Numbered from the stretch's first letter, positions 27,832 through 36,135 are shown. The stretch is 64,000 nucleotides of DNA from CAWGHZ01 sp963822575 (GCA_963822575.1 CAWGHZ010000007.1:1426001-1490000), one strand, 5' to 3'. Numbers and translations are program-made. Notes: generated by a model not told the origin, from the sequence alone.

Positions 27832-29613
27832 ATGACCACCCTTCGCAACCGCGCGGACCCCGTCGTCACCGAGATCGTGCGCAACGGCGTGATCGCCGTG
27901 ACCAACGAGATGAAGACCAATCTCATGCGCACGGCGTACAACACCATCATCTACGAGGCGCTGGACTTCACCACCGGGCTGTTCACCGCCGACGGGCGCA
28001 CGGTCTCCATCGGGCTCGGCCTGCCCACCTTCATCCGCGGCATGGCGGCGACCATCAAGGCGTTCCGCGACCATTTCGGCGAGAACATCCAGCCGGGCGA
28101 CATCCTGGTCACCAACAACTCCTACACGACGGGCTCGCACCTCAACCACGTGACGCTGGGACTGCCGATCTTCCATGACGGGGCGATCGCCGGCTGGGCC
28201 TGCTGCATGGCGCATTGGGAGGATATCGGCGGCGTGCTCGGCGGGGTGACCACCGACATCTTCTCCGAGGGCCTCCAGATCCCGATCCTCAAGCTCCATC
28301 GCCAGGGCAAGCCCAACCAGGACCTGATCGATCTGATCCGCATGAACTGCCGGATCGAGGAGAAGGCGATGGGCGATCTGCGCGCCGAGATCACCGCCGT
28401 GAAGACCGGCGAGCGGCGCTTCCTCGAGCTGCTCGACCGCTACGGCCAGTCCGAGGTGCTGGGCGCGATCGACGACATCATGGACCATTCGGAGGTCAAG
28501 GCGCGCGCCCGCACCCTCGCCATCCCGGACGGCGAATATGTCGCCAAATCGTTCATGGACGACGATGCGGTCGAGTCCGGCCGCAAGGTGCCGATCAAGA
28601 TCAAGGTGGTGAAGTCGGGCGAGGAGATGACCATCGACCTCTCCGACGTGTCGCGCCAGGTGCGCGGCTTCTACAATTCGGCGGCGACGACGGGCCAGGG
28701 CTGCACGCAGGTCGCCTACAAGTGCCTCACCTCGCCGACCGACTACCCGATCAACGACGGCTCGTTCCGCTCGCTCCGGTCGATCGTGCCCGAGGGGCGC
28801 GTGATCTCGGCGAAGCGCCCGGCGCCGATGCGCATGTGGATGACCTATCCCATGACCATCATCGACACGGTGTTCAAGGCGATGGCGCCGGTCATGCCCG
28901 ACCAGGTGATCGCCGGCCATCATGCCGACCTGATCTCGTGCAACGTGAACGGCATCAACCCGCAGACCGGGCGGCTGTTCCTCGGCGGGCTCGGGCCGCA
29001 GGGCGGCGGTTGGGGCGCCAAGCGCGACGAGGACGGTGTGTCGGCGACCGTCTGCCTCAACGACGGCGACACGCACAACGCGCCGGTCGAGCAGGTCGAG
29101 ACCAAGACGCCGCTTCTGATCGAGGCGCACGCGCTGATCCCCAACTCCGGCGGCGCCGGCCGCCAGCGCGGCGGGCTCGGCATCTTGCGGATCGTCGGAT
29201 CGCGGGCGCCGATCAACGTCAACACCCAGATCGAGCGCATGCACTGCCGCCCCTGGGGCCTCGAAGGCGGGCTCTCCGGCTCCGGCAATTTCGTGGCGAT
29301 CCGCCGCAAAAGCGAGATGAAGTCGTTCCCGACGGCCAAGATGTTCCACACCCGCGTCGACGCGGGCGACGCCGTATTCGTCTATTCGGGCGGCGGCGGC
29401 GGCTTCGGCGCGCCGTGGGAGCGCCCGGTCGAGCACGTCGCCGAGGACGCGCGCCAGGGCTACATCACCGTCGCGGCGGCGGAGAAGCTCTACGGCGTCA
29501 AGCTCGACCCGGTCACCTTCGCGCCCGACCTCGACGCCACCCGCGCGCTCCGCGCCCGGATGGCCGCCGAGGGGGTCGAGGACGTCCAGCTCGTCGCCGC
29601 GGCGGCAGAGTAA
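27832..29613 (+). CDS. hydantoinase B/oxoprolinase family protein (lone copy)
   Basis: HyuB-type subunit of 593 aa (DPVVTEIVRNGVIAVTNEMKT near the N-terminus, DILVTNNSYTTGSHLNH, GGWGAKRDEDGVSAT, ending with SGGGGGFGAPWERP). HyuB works with HyuA in ATP-dependent opening of hydantoin, 5-oxoproline or carboxylation substrates such as acetone and acetophenone. No HyuA gene is adjacent; a very similar HyuB with HyuA is at 47810-51953. It may pair with that HyuA or with one outside the window. Confidence 0.88.
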   Translation: MTTLRNRADPVVTEIVRNGVIAVTNEMKTNLMRTAYNTIIYEALDFTTGLFTADGRTVSIGLGLPTFIRGMAATIKAFRDHFGENIQPGDILVTNNSYTTGSHLNHVTLGLPIFHDGAIAGWACCMAHWEDIGGVLGGVTTDIFSEGLQIPILKLHRQGKPNQDLIDLIRMNCRIEEKAMGDLRAEITAVKTGERRFLELLDRYGQSEVLGAIDDIMDHSEVKARARTLAIPDGEYVAKSFMDDDAVESGRKVPIKIKVVKSGEEMTIDLSDVSRQVRGFYNSAATTGQGCTQVAYKCLTSPTDYPINDGSFRSLRSIVPEGRVISAKRPAPMRMWMTYPMTIIDTVFKAMAPVMPDQVIAGHHADLISCNVNGINPQTGRLFLGGLGPQGGGWGAKRDEDGVSATVCLNDGDTHNAPVEQVETKTPLLIEAHALIPNSGGAGRQRGGLGILRIVGSRAPINVNTQIERMHCRPWGLEGGLSGSGNFVAIRRKSEMKSFPTAKMFHTRVDAGDAVFVYSGGGGGFGAPWERPVEHVAEDARQGYITVAAAEKLYGVKLDPVTFAPDLDATRALRARMAAEGVEDVQLVAAAAE

Positions 29614-29618
29614 CGTCC

Positions 29619-29987
29619 CTACCCCACCGTCACCTTCTGGTCGGAATAGCTGACGGTCAGGGTGAGGGAGCCCTCGTTGAGCTGCCAGCGGTCGACGGTG
29701 AAGCTGCGCAGCCCCTGGGCGTGGAACGGGTCCTCGCCCGCGATCTTCTCCGCCTCCTCGAACGAGGCGGCGCGGATGATGATCATCCCCCCGAACGGCT
29801 TGCCGTCCTTGCCGAACAGCGGCCCTGCCCCGAACATGATGCCGCGCTTCTCCAGGCTCACCTGGTGGGCGAGGTGCTGCGGCAGGACCTTGTCGAGCTC
29901 GGCGCGCGAGGCCACCGGGCGGGTGTTGATGACGTAAAGCTCCTTCCGCAGGAACTCGTGTGCGGGCGGTTTGGGCGCGTCTGCCAT
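29619..29987 (-). CDS. YCII-related domain protein
   Basis: Protein of 122 aa with a YCII-like ferredoxin-fold domain (LYVINTRPVASRAELDKVLPQHLAHQ, then GMIIIRAASFEEAEKIAGEDPFH, the typical His/Asp pair region). The ATG at 29987 has GAGGAGG 6 bases upstream. It converges on hyuB with a 5-bp gap and diverges from the Gfo/Idh gene. YCII proteins include small dehydrochlorinases and muconolactone isomerase-like folds; the role here is unknown. Confidence 0.75.
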   Translation of the reverse strand: MADAPKPPAHEFLRKELYVINTRPVASRAELDKVLPQHLAHQVSLEKRGIMFGAGPLFGKDGKPFGGMIIIRAASFEEAEKIAGEDPFHAQGLRSFTVDRWQLNEGSLTLTVSYSDQKVTVG

Positions 29988-30051
29988 GTCGGCCTCCTCT
30001 TTCAATTCGAGCGTTCGCACGCCATTGTCGCATGAGACGAAGGAGACCACG

Positions 30052-31092
30052 ATGACCATCGGCTGGGCGATCTACGGACCGGGACGGCACGCCGGACGCA
30101 ACGTGGCGCCGGAGATGACCGAGGCGGAGGGTGCGCGGCTACAGGCGGTCGTCAGTCGCGACCGCGCGCGCGGCGAAGCGTTCGCGAAGGACCATGGCTT
30201 CGCCGCGGTGCACACTTCGCTGGAGGCGGCGCTGGCCGACCCCGCAATCGATGCGATCTACGACGCATCGCCCGACGGGCTGCACGCCGACAACATTGTC
30301 GCCTGCGCCGCGGTCGGCAAGCACATATTGATCGAGAAGCCGCTCGCCATCTCCGTCGCCGAGGGACGGCGGGCCATCGAGGCCGCTTCGTGCGCGGGCA
30401 TCGTGCTCGGCGTCGTGTTCAACCAGCGCCACGACGCGGTCCACCAGGAAGCGCGCCGGATGGTGGCCGAGGGCGCCATCGGCACCGTCGTCCTGGCGCG
30501 GGTCCAGCTCGCTTTGCCGCAGCGCGCCCGCGCGGCGGCGCCGGGCGGCGGCAACTGGCGCACCGACCCGGCGATGCGCCCGCACGGCGTCGCGTCGTCG
30601 ATCGGCGATCACGCGTTCGACACGCTCGCCTTCGTCGCGGGCCAGGAGATCGAGACCGTCGCCCTCGCGACCGAGCCGAACGACGGGCGCGAGCAGCTCG
30701 CCGCCTTCACGCTCGGGCTTTCCGGCGGCGCGGTCGGCCACGCCGTGGCGAGCTACGCGACGCCCAACGCCCAGCGGCCGATCGAGATCCACGGCACCGC
30801 GGGCTCGCTGATCCTGCACAACTCGTATGGCTACCTGGTCGGGACCGAACCCGACCCGCGCCCGGCAATCGAGATTGTCACCGCCGCGGGCCGCGAAACA
30901 CGCCACTTCGCCCCCACGCCCTGCTTCCGCCGCGAGATCGAGCGGTTCCAGCGCGCCATCGCCGGCGCGGCCGCGCCGATGACCCCGCCCGCCGACGCGC
31001 TCCGCAACCTCGCCGTCGTCGAAGCGGCCTACGCCGCCCACGCCGGCTGCCGCCCGGCGCGGGTTCGAGACTTCCTCCCGACTTCCCGTTAG
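30052..31092 (+). CDS. Gfo/Idh/MocA family oxidoreductase
   Basis: NAD(P)-dependent oxidoreductase of 346 aa. The Rossmann N-terminus starts WAIYGPGRHAGRNVAPEM (a loose GxGxxG), followed by ILIEKPLAIS (EKP motif) and a C-terminal alpha/beta domain with GDHAFDTLAFVAG (conserved Asp-His). Family substrates are sugars, inositols or biliverdin-like compounds; none can be selected. The ATG at 30052 follows AAGGAG. It ends the ordinary high-G+C block before the PEP-CTERM region. Confidence 0.85.
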   Translation: MTIGWAIYGPGRHAGRNVAPEMTEAEGARLQAVVSRDRARGEAFAKDHGFAAVHTSLEAALADPAIDAIYDASPDGLHADNIVACAAVGKHILIEKPLAISVAEGRRAIEAASCAGIVLGVVFNQRHDAVHQEARRMVAEGAIGTVVLARVQLALPQRARAAAPGGGNWRTDPAMRPHGVASSIGDHAFDTLAFVAGQEIETVALATEPNDGREQLAAFTLGLSGGAVGHAVASYATPNAQRPIEIHGTAGSLILHNSYGYLVGTEPDPRPAIEIVTAAGRETRHFAPTPCFRREIERFQRAIAGAAAPMTPPADALRNLAVVEAAYAAHAGCRPARVRDFLPTSR

Positions 31093-31142
31093 CGCCTGCT
31101 GTGGTTCAGCGGTGGTCGCGGCGGGAAAAGCCGTGGCCGAGC

Positions 31143-31167
31143 TGTGACATTGGCACCGAGTTGTGAC
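31143..31167 (+). promoter_or_regulatory. pair of TGTGAC boxes upstream of PEP-CTERM gene 1
   Basis: TGTGAC occurs at 31143 and 31162, a 19-bp period, the second followed by a GGTCAT at 31174. The same pair with the same period occurs upstream of the third PEP-CTERM gene (35078 and 35097), also followed by GGTCAT. The repetition suggests a protein-binding site; which protein is unknown. Confidence 0.4.
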
Positions 31168-31262
31168 ATAGATTGGTCATTTGATCGAATAAAATGATCA
31201 GGAAATGTCCATATTTTTATCTTGAACAATGTAAGCTTATTCGCCTCCATCGGCCACACAAT

Positions 31263-31322
31263 TGTCGGACGATTTGACAGGATTCCGAGGCATTCGGTCA
31301 AGAAGTGTCGGAATATTTTACA
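31263..31322 (+). promoter_or_regulatory. tandem 17-bp upstream activator-like motifs, PEP-CTERM gene 1
   Basis: Two related 17-mers, TGTCGGACGATTTGACA (31263-31279) and TGTCGGAATATTTTACA (31306-31322), lie 43 bp apart start to start. The second is 82 bp upstream of the -24 GG of the sigma-54 promoter. This is the usual place for an enhancer-binding protein of the NtrC class. Two equivalent sites with the same layout precede the gene at 35357. Confidence 0.65.
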
Positions 31323-31386
31323 TTGGTAGATTAGAGCCTACCTATTAAACCCATCAACCGATTGATTTCACGAAATCTCGGGAATC

Positions 31387-31402
31387 TGGCACGGAACTTG
31401 CA
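31387..31402 (+). promoter_or_regulatory. sigma-54 promoter of PEP-CTERM gene 1
   Basis: TGGCACGGAACTTGCA matches the -24/-12 consensus (TGGCAC-N5-TTGCA), with exactly 10 bases between GG (31388-31389) and GC (31400-31401). The expected transcript start is near 31413, about 29 bases before the ATG at 31442. The same element precedes the gene at 35357. Confidence 0.85.
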
Positions 31403-31441
31403 ACGCATCGGAAGTCCTAACTCGTTAGAGGGGGTCCTACG

Positions 31442-32134
31442 ATGCGAACGAAAACCCTGGCAACGCTGGCGGCGAGCGTCATCGCACTTGGCGTCTCGGC
31501 AGCAACAGCCGAGGCCTCACCTGTCCTGGTGCAGACCCAGTTCGTCGAGCACCTGCCCGGCGGCGTGGCCGACGCGACGCCGTGGTCGGACACGCTTTCC
31601 ATCAATCAGTACGACGGAAGCAGCGGCCCGCTGGCGCAGGTCGAGCTCATCCTGGAAGGGACGTCGACGTCAACTCTGGAGCTTAACAACAATTCGACGT
31701 CCGACGTGTCCGTCAGCGGCAACTTGGGCGCGTCGATCACGGCCCACGTGCTTGGCACGACGCTCACCATCACGACGATCCCGACCTCTGCCTTCGGTCC
31801 CACCAACGTGCCGGGGAGCGGATCGATGACCGTCGGGCCGCTGTCGGGCTCGGACAGCGACAGCCTGATCACCACAGATGCGGGCGACCTCACATTCTTT
31901 ACGGGGCTCGGCACGGTGGACTCTTTCATGAATGCGGACGGTACCTTGACCCTCATTGGGGGAGGCGGAAACATCACGGCGACGCAGACCACGCACGCCT
32001 ACGGCAAGCTCACAGTGAACTATTACGTGAATGAACTACCGCCGCCGAGCGTCCCCGAGCCGATGACGCTCAGCCTGCTCGGATTCGGATTGCTGGGCCT
32101 CGGCTACGCCCGGACCCGCATGGGAAAGCGCTGA
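31442..32134 (+). CDS. PEP-CTERM sorting domain protein 1
   Basis: Secreted protein of 230 aa. It has a signal peptide (MRTKTLATLAASVIALGVSA, cleavage near AEA-S) and a Thr/Ser/Asn-rich beta-sandwich body resembling choice-of-anchor surface proteins. It ends in a canonical PEP-CTERM sorting signal: VPEPMT, a hydrophobic helix (LSLLGFGLLGLGY) and a basic end (ARTRMGKR). PEP-CTERM proteins are cleaved by exosortase and placed in the envelope or biofilm matrix; no exosortase gene lies in the window. A sigma-54 promoter with tandem upstream motifs drives it, and GAGGGGG precedes the ATG. Confidence 0.88.
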   Translation: MRTKTLATLAASVIALGVSAATAEASPVLVQTQFVEHLPGGVADATPWSDTLSINQYDGSSGPLAQVELILEGTSTSTLELNNNSTSDVSVSGNLGASITAHVLGTTLTITTIPTSAFGPTNVPGSGSMTVGPLSGSDSDSLITTDAGDLTFFTGLGTVDSFMNADGTLTLIGGGGNITATQTTHAYGKLTVNYYVNELPPPSVPEPMTLSLLGFGLLGLGYARTRMGKR

Positions 32135-32293
32135 TCCGGCCGCACGGCGCAAAGGGCGGCAGCTCATGAGCGAACGCCCGATACGCTCACGTGGGGAATG
32201 TCGGGTAGCAGGACCTTAACGCACCGCACCTGCCCAAAGCCTTGGGTTCCGCGAAATGCATGGAGCGCGAGGCAAACATTGGAGTAGCAAGTT

Positions 32294-33277
32294 ATGGGCA
32301 AATGGAGATCTACGCTTTTGGTGGCCGCGGTGGGAGTCTGCGCCATCACTACTCACGCGAATGCAACACTGATGCTTACCGCCGCAGGAACTAATCTGGG
32401 ATTTTCACTCAGCAATTTTCTCAGCGGCGGAAGCGACTACACCTTCCTTGGGGCGGCGAACCTGCCCGATGGGACTTTAGCGGTAGGAGGCTTTTCCGGC
32501 GGCACGATTTACAAGTTCAGTGACGTCGACGGACAAACGCTTGCCAACTCATTGGCGAGCACGTCGTTTAGTGGCGAGATCGATATGGCAACTGCGGGAG
32601 GCCAAGCATACGCTGCTTCGCGTAACCTTGGATTTTTTCATGTTGCGAACGACTTGTCGTTGACGCAAATCGTCACAAACCCCTCCGCTACCCCCAGTGA
32701 AGGCGTGTATGGAAATCCTGCGAATGGGCATTTGATAGCGAACACAAGCATCGGCCTAATCGATTTGAATCCAACCACCGGTAATGACTCTGTGATCACG
32801 AATGCGATACCGGGCACCCCAGACGGTGTATCAGTCTCTCCCAATGGACAAGTCGCCTATGTCGCCATTTTCGGCGGCGCGGCTGTGAACGGGTATAACA
32901 TCGCGACAGGCACTCTGGTATTTTCCGCTACAGGCTTGCCCGGAGGCCCCGATGGCACCGCCGTCATCTCTGGCGGTGCGCTAGACGGGTTCATTGTCGT
33001 TAACAACAACGACGGAAGCGTGGGGGTCATCGATCCGAGCGTAGGAACAGAGACGATCATTGCAACTGGTGGAACGCGCGGCGACTTCGTTTCACCCGAC
33101 CTCAATAACGGTTCATTGCTCGCGTTCGAAGACGACTCAGTATGGCGCTTCACCGTCGCCGGCGGTAGCATTGGAGGTGGCCCAACACCCTCAGTTCCGG
33201 AGCCGATGTCATTGGCTCTCTTCGGAATTGGCCTCGCCGGCATAGGCTACATCAAGCGCCGCCGATCAGCCGCCTGA
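32294..33277 (+). CDS. PEP-CTERM sorting domain protein 2 (propeller-like)
   Basis: Secreted protein of 327 aa. Signal peptide: residues 1 to about 24 (cleavage near ANA-T). The body has repeated beta strands of the kind found in SMP-30/NHL-like propellers (LPDGTLAVGGFSGGTIYKFS, VSVSPNGQVAYVAIF). The C-terminus is a PEP-CTERM signal: VPEPMS, helix LALFGIGLAGIGY, basic end IKRRRSAA. Its base composition is clearly less G+C-rich than the surrounding genome and codon use is mixed, which suggests transfer. No sigma-54 promoter of its own is visible; a 159-bp gap separates it from gene 1. Confidence 0.87.
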   Translation: MGKWRSTLLVAAVGVCAITTHANATLMLTAAGTNLGFSLSNFLSGGSDYTFLGAANLPDGTLAVGGFSGGTIYKFSDVDGQTLANSLASTSFSGEIDMATAGGQAYAASRNLGFFHVANDLSLTQIVTNPSATPSEGVYGNPANGHLIANTSIGLIDLNPTTGNDSVITNAIPGTPDGVSVSPNGQVAYVAIFGGAAVNGYNIATGTLVFSATGLPGGPDGTAVISGGALDGFIVVNNNDGSVGVIDPSVGTETIIATGGTRGDFVSPDLNNGSLLAFEDDSVWRFTVAGGSIGGGPTPSVPEPMSLALFGIGLAGIGYIKRRRSAA

Positions 33278-33303
33278 AATTTCTGACGATCGTCTAAACT
33301 GAG

Positions 33304-33327
33304 GCGGCGGTTCCCCGGAACCGCCGC
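33304..33327 (+). terminator. rho-independent terminator after PEP-CTERM gene 2
   Basis: A 10-bp stem (GCGGCGGTTC / GAACCGCCGC, with loop CCCG) is followed by TTT, 26 bp after the stop of the gene. The stem is strong but the T run is short. Confidence 0.7.
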
Positions 33328-33399
33328 TTTAGTTCACGGTGCGCACCTCCGATTCGTAACCGAGCTGCACGACGCGGTGACCGCGCCTTAAAGGGACTA

Positions 33400-34453
33400 G
33401 AGCATCATCTGATCGGGCTGAATCGGTTTTTGGGATTCCGTCGGGTTGAGGTTTCTGATTCAAGTTGCGGGCTGGTGAAGGAGGCCAGCCTGCATGACGA
33501 GACCTCTTTCGAACGATCTTCGGAAACGTGTTGTATCGGCCGTTGACGGCGGAATGTCGCGGCGCGCCGCGGCGGAGCGCTTCGGGGTGGCGGTATCGAC
33601 GGCGATCAAGTGGGTCGCTCGGTGGCGGAGCACCGGGAATGTCCGGCCGCGGGCACAGGGCGGCGACAAGCGCTCACGGCCGATCGAGGTCCATGCAGGG
33701 GAGATTCTGTCGTGGGTCGCGGAGAAGCCGGACATGACGCTGGCCGAGATCACCTTACAGCTGACGGAGACGCATGGGCTGAAAGTGGCCCCGAGCAGCG
33801 TGTGGCGGTTCCTCGACCGGCACGGCATGACCGTCAAAAAACCGCGCACGCCAGCGAGCAACAGCGTCCTGACGTTCTGCGCCGACGCCGGCGTTGGTTC
33901 GAGGCCCAGCCCGATCTCGACCCGGAGCGGCTGGTGTTCATCGACGAAACCGGAGCGTCGACCAAAATGGCGCGGCGCTATGGCCGGTCGTTGCGCGGCG
34001 AACGCTGCCGCGCGCCGGTGCCGCATGGTCATTGGAAGGCCACCACCTTCGTCGGCGCGCTGCGGCTCGGGGGCATCACCGCACCCATGCTGCTCGACGG
34101 CGCCATGCACGGAGCTGCCTTCCTAGCCTATGTCGAGCAGGTGCTCGTACCGACCCTCTCGTCCGGCGACATCGTCGTCATGGACAACCTGCCGGCGCAC
34201 AAGCTGGCCGGCGTCCGCCAGGCCATCGCGGCCGCTGGCGCCGAACTCCGATTCCTGCCGCCCTACAGCCCCGACTTCAACCCCATCGAGATGGCCTTCT
34301 CTAAACTCAAGGCCTTCCTCAAGAAGGTCGCCGCCCGCACCAAGGACGATCTCTGGGACGCCGTGGCACAAGGCATCCAGCTCTTCACGCCAACCGAATG
34401 CGAAAATTACTTCACGGCCGCCGGATACGACCGCGAATGATCGGAAAATGCTC
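33400..34453 (+). mobile_element. IS630-family insertion sequence
   Basis: A 1,054-bp element with imperfect terminal inverted repeats: left GAGCATCATCTGATC, right (reverse complement) GAGCATTTTCCGATC. It is flanked on both sides by TA (33398-33399 and 34454-34455), the IS630 target duplication. It encodes a DDE transposase in two overlapping frames. It sits between the PEP-CTERM gene 2 terminator and the 3' end of a minus-strand gene that it truncates. The near-intact structure suggests a fairly recent insertion. Confidence 0.9.
33494..34440 (+). CDS. IS630-family transposase, two frames joined by -1 frameshift
   Basis: The first frame (33494 onward) gives the N-terminal helix-turn-helix region (MTRPLSNDLRKRVVSAVDGG, then MSRRAAAERFGVAVST). 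The second frame, ending at 34440, gives the DDE catalytic domain: LVFIDETGAST, IVVMDNLPAHK and SPDFNPIEMAFSKLK. The frames join at a run of six A (33836-33841), where a -1 slip yields TVKKTAHASEQQ, the sequence expected for this family. Programmed frameshifting is known in IS630 elements, so the gene may be functional. Total length after fusion is about 316 aa. Confidence 0.88.
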
Positions 34454-34732
34454 TAGCGGCCGCAAACGATATCCGGTCTGATCGAGAACGGCGCCATCGT
34501 TGGCGGCGGGCGCAGCGAACTGTTCTTCCGCCACCACCCAGTCATTTCCCGTCCGGAATTTCACCGCCAGGCGCTCGCCGAAGGCCCAGACGGTCGCGAC
34601 CGCACCGACGACGAACAATGTGGTGAGACATCGCGCGACGCGTTTTTCCTCGGCTGAGCGGAGCGGGCGGTGCGCTGCACTCCGTGATCGAACGCCGTCG
34701 AGCCCGCGCATGAACTGAGCGACCGTGACCAT
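34412..34732 (-). CDS. hypothetical membrane protein with 3' end replaced by IS630
   Basis: ORF of 106 aa from the ATG at 34732, with GGAGGGG 3 bases upstream. One transmembrane helix (TTLFVVGAVATVWAF, about residues 37-55) precedes a hydrophilic tail. The last 14 codons (from about LEHFPIIRG) lie inside the insertion sequence, so the original C-terminus was lost and a new one is read from the IS end. No family is recognised. It lies between PEP-CTERM genes. Confidence 0.45.
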   Translation of the reverse strand: MVTVAQFMRGLDGVRSRSAAHRPLRSAEEKRVARCLTTLFVVGAVATVWAFGERLAVKFRTGNDWVVAEEQFAAPAANDGAVLDQTGYRLRPLEHFPIIRGRIRRP

Positions 34733-35077
34733 CGTCCCCTCCCGTGCCTGACCGCACGAGTATCGCGCCGCGACGATGGCCCTCGCATGACCGGGCGGTG
34801 ATTCGGTCGTGACAAGAAAGGGCGACTTACGCCCTGCAACCCTCTTCCGTGACATAAATCGGCCATTCGCCGCCGCGCGATGAATATGACATGACGTTTT
34901 TTAGAACCGGCCATATTCCAATCGACCCACTGCCGGCGCAGCCTGGATCGCCTGCACACGGAAACCGTTCGCCGGAATTGGCGTCGCTGCGCGATCGGCG
35001 TATCGAAGCCGCCCCGTGGTGCGGTCGTGACCCAACGATGGCAAAGCCGCGTCACGGTGCGCCGATCGGCCGGAATT
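34733..35077. other. intergenic region with no gene recognised
   Basis: Lower-G+C non-coding stretch upstream of the third PEP-CTERM gene. It contains a CGTGACATAAATCGGCCATT segment near 34849-34868 that resembles the TGTGACATAGATTGGTCATT segment at 31162-31181 upstream of gene 1. That similarity suggests the two upstream regions are old duplicates of each other. I see no ORF or RNA gene here. Confidence 0.5.
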
Positions 35078-35102
35078 TGTGACACTGAATGCCCTCTGTG
35101 AC
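35078..35102 (+). promoter_or_regulatory. pair of TGTGAC boxes upstream of PEP-CTERM gene 3
   Basis: TGTGAC at 35078 and 35097, the same 19-bp period as at 31143/31162, again followed by GGTCAT (35105). Together the two loci support a real shared site distal to the sigma-54 promoter. Confidence 0.4.
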
Positions 35103-35178
35103 CCGGTCATGATACGCCCATGAACCAATATGGAATTGAAATGAACAGAGGCTTCTTTGATAGAAGATCCGGCCAGAT

Positions 35179-35239
35179 CGTCGAGGATTTCGACATCTTT
35201 CGTGCCGGATTCGCCCCATTTTCGTCGGTGGATTTTACA
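35179..35239 (+). promoter_or_regulatory. tandem 17-bp upstream activator-like motifs, PEP-CTERM gene 3
   Basis: CGTCGAGGATTTCGACA (35179-35195) and CGTCGGTGGATTTTACA (35223-35239), 44 bp apart start to start. The second is 83 bp upstream of the -24 GG of the sigma-54 promoter. Spacing and sequence (YGTCG...ATTT...ACA) match the pair at 31263/31306. Confidence 0.65.
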
Positions 35240-35304
35240 TCGTTCGGTTTAGACGAGTGAAAGCGAACCGATTAACCGTCTGAATTCACGAAAATCGGCT
35301 GCTG

Positions 35305-35320
35305 TGGCACAGTTCTTGCA
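35305..35320 (+). promoter_or_regulatory. sigma-54 promoter of PEP-CTERM gene 3
   Basis: TGGCACAGTTCTTGCA, a -24/-12 promoter with 10 bases between GG (35306-35307) and GC (35318-35319). A shared TTCACGAAA lies about 20-25 bases upstream in both this promoter and the one at 31387. The predicted transcript start is near 35331, 26 bases before the ATG. Confidence 0.85.
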
Positions 35321-35356
35321 ACGCACTCTGCGACACCCACAGCGTAGGAGTGCGCC

Positions 35357-36088
35357 ATGAAATCACGAACCTTGTTGGCAACCGCCGCGGTCGCCGCGCT
35401 CGCCCTGGGCAGCGCGCCAGCCATGGCCGCCCCCGTCCTGATCGACAATTTCAACACCAGCCAGTCGCTCACCGCCATGGCCACCGGTCCCGCGACGAAT
35501 TCCAACGGCGTCACGGGCTCGACCTCCGACCTGATCGGCGGAGCACGGCTCGCCCAGATAGCAATCACAAGCGGCATGGGCAGCGCGACTTTCAATGTCA
35601 ACAACAGCAACACCGGACCTGGCCAAGCCAATTACAGCAACCAATTCAGCGTCCAGTCGAACCTGCTGCTCAACTGGAACGGCGGCACGTCCGACATCAC
35701 CTCGCATACCGGTCTCGGCGGAATCGACCTGACCGGCGGCGGGACCAACAGCGAAATCCTGGTCTCGTACTCCTCGGATCTGGGGGCGCTCGGCACAGTG
35801 ACCGTCTACAGCGGTGACGGCAGCAGCAGCTCGTCGCGGTCGTGGAACTTCACGGGCGGCGGCACCTTGGACACCGCCAACCTCGGCTTCGGCACCTTCT
35901 CGGGCACTGCCGACTTCACCGACGTCTCCGCCATCACACTGAGCGTGGACGGCGTGAGCAACTTCGACGGGATGCTGGACATCATTTCGGCACCTGGCAC
36001 CAACGTTCCCGAGCCGATGACCCTCAGCCTGCTGGGCTTCGGTCTGCTCGGCGTCGGCTACGTCCGTCGGCGCAGCAAGAAGGCCTAG
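35357..36088 (+). CDS. PEP-CTERM sorting domain protein 3
   Basis: Secreted protein of 243 aa. Signal peptide: MKSRTLLATAAVAALALGSA with cleavage near AMA-A. The body is a Gly/Ser/Thr/Asn-rich beta-sandwich (NSNTGPGQANYSNQFS and similar). The C-terminus is a PEP-CTERM signal almost identical to gene 1: VPEPMT, helix LSLLGFGLLGVGY, basic end VRRRSKKA. Codon use is closer to the high-G+C host than gene 2. Its promoter layout matches gene 1, so both probably answer to the same regulator. Confidence 0.88.
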   Translation: MKSRTLLATAAVAALALGSAPAMAAPVLIDNFNTSQSLTAMATGPATNSNGVTGSTSDLIGGARLAQIAITSGMGSATFNVNNSNTGPGQANYSNQFSVQSNLLLNWNGGTSDITSHTGLGGIDLTGGGTNSEILVSYSSDLGALGTVTVYSGDGSSSSSRSWNFTGGGTLDTANLGFGTFSGTADFTDVSAITLSVDGVSNFDGMLDIISAPGTNVPEPMTLSLLGFGLLGVGYVRRRSKKA

Positions 36089-36135
36089 CCGCACCGACGA
36101 CAGCTCAGTACCGCGTGGTAGTTGCGTAATACAAC

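Noticed and set aside
32241..32262. Possible sigma-54 promoter before PEP-CTERM gene 2 (TTGGG...ATGC)
   Set aside because: The GG-to-GC gap is 11 or 12 bases, not 10, and no 17-mer pair lies upstream.
34891..35082. 63-aa plus-strand ORF upstream of PEP-CTERM gene 3
   Set aside because: No ribosome-binding site or protein-like composition; it overlaps the conserved promoter-distal region.
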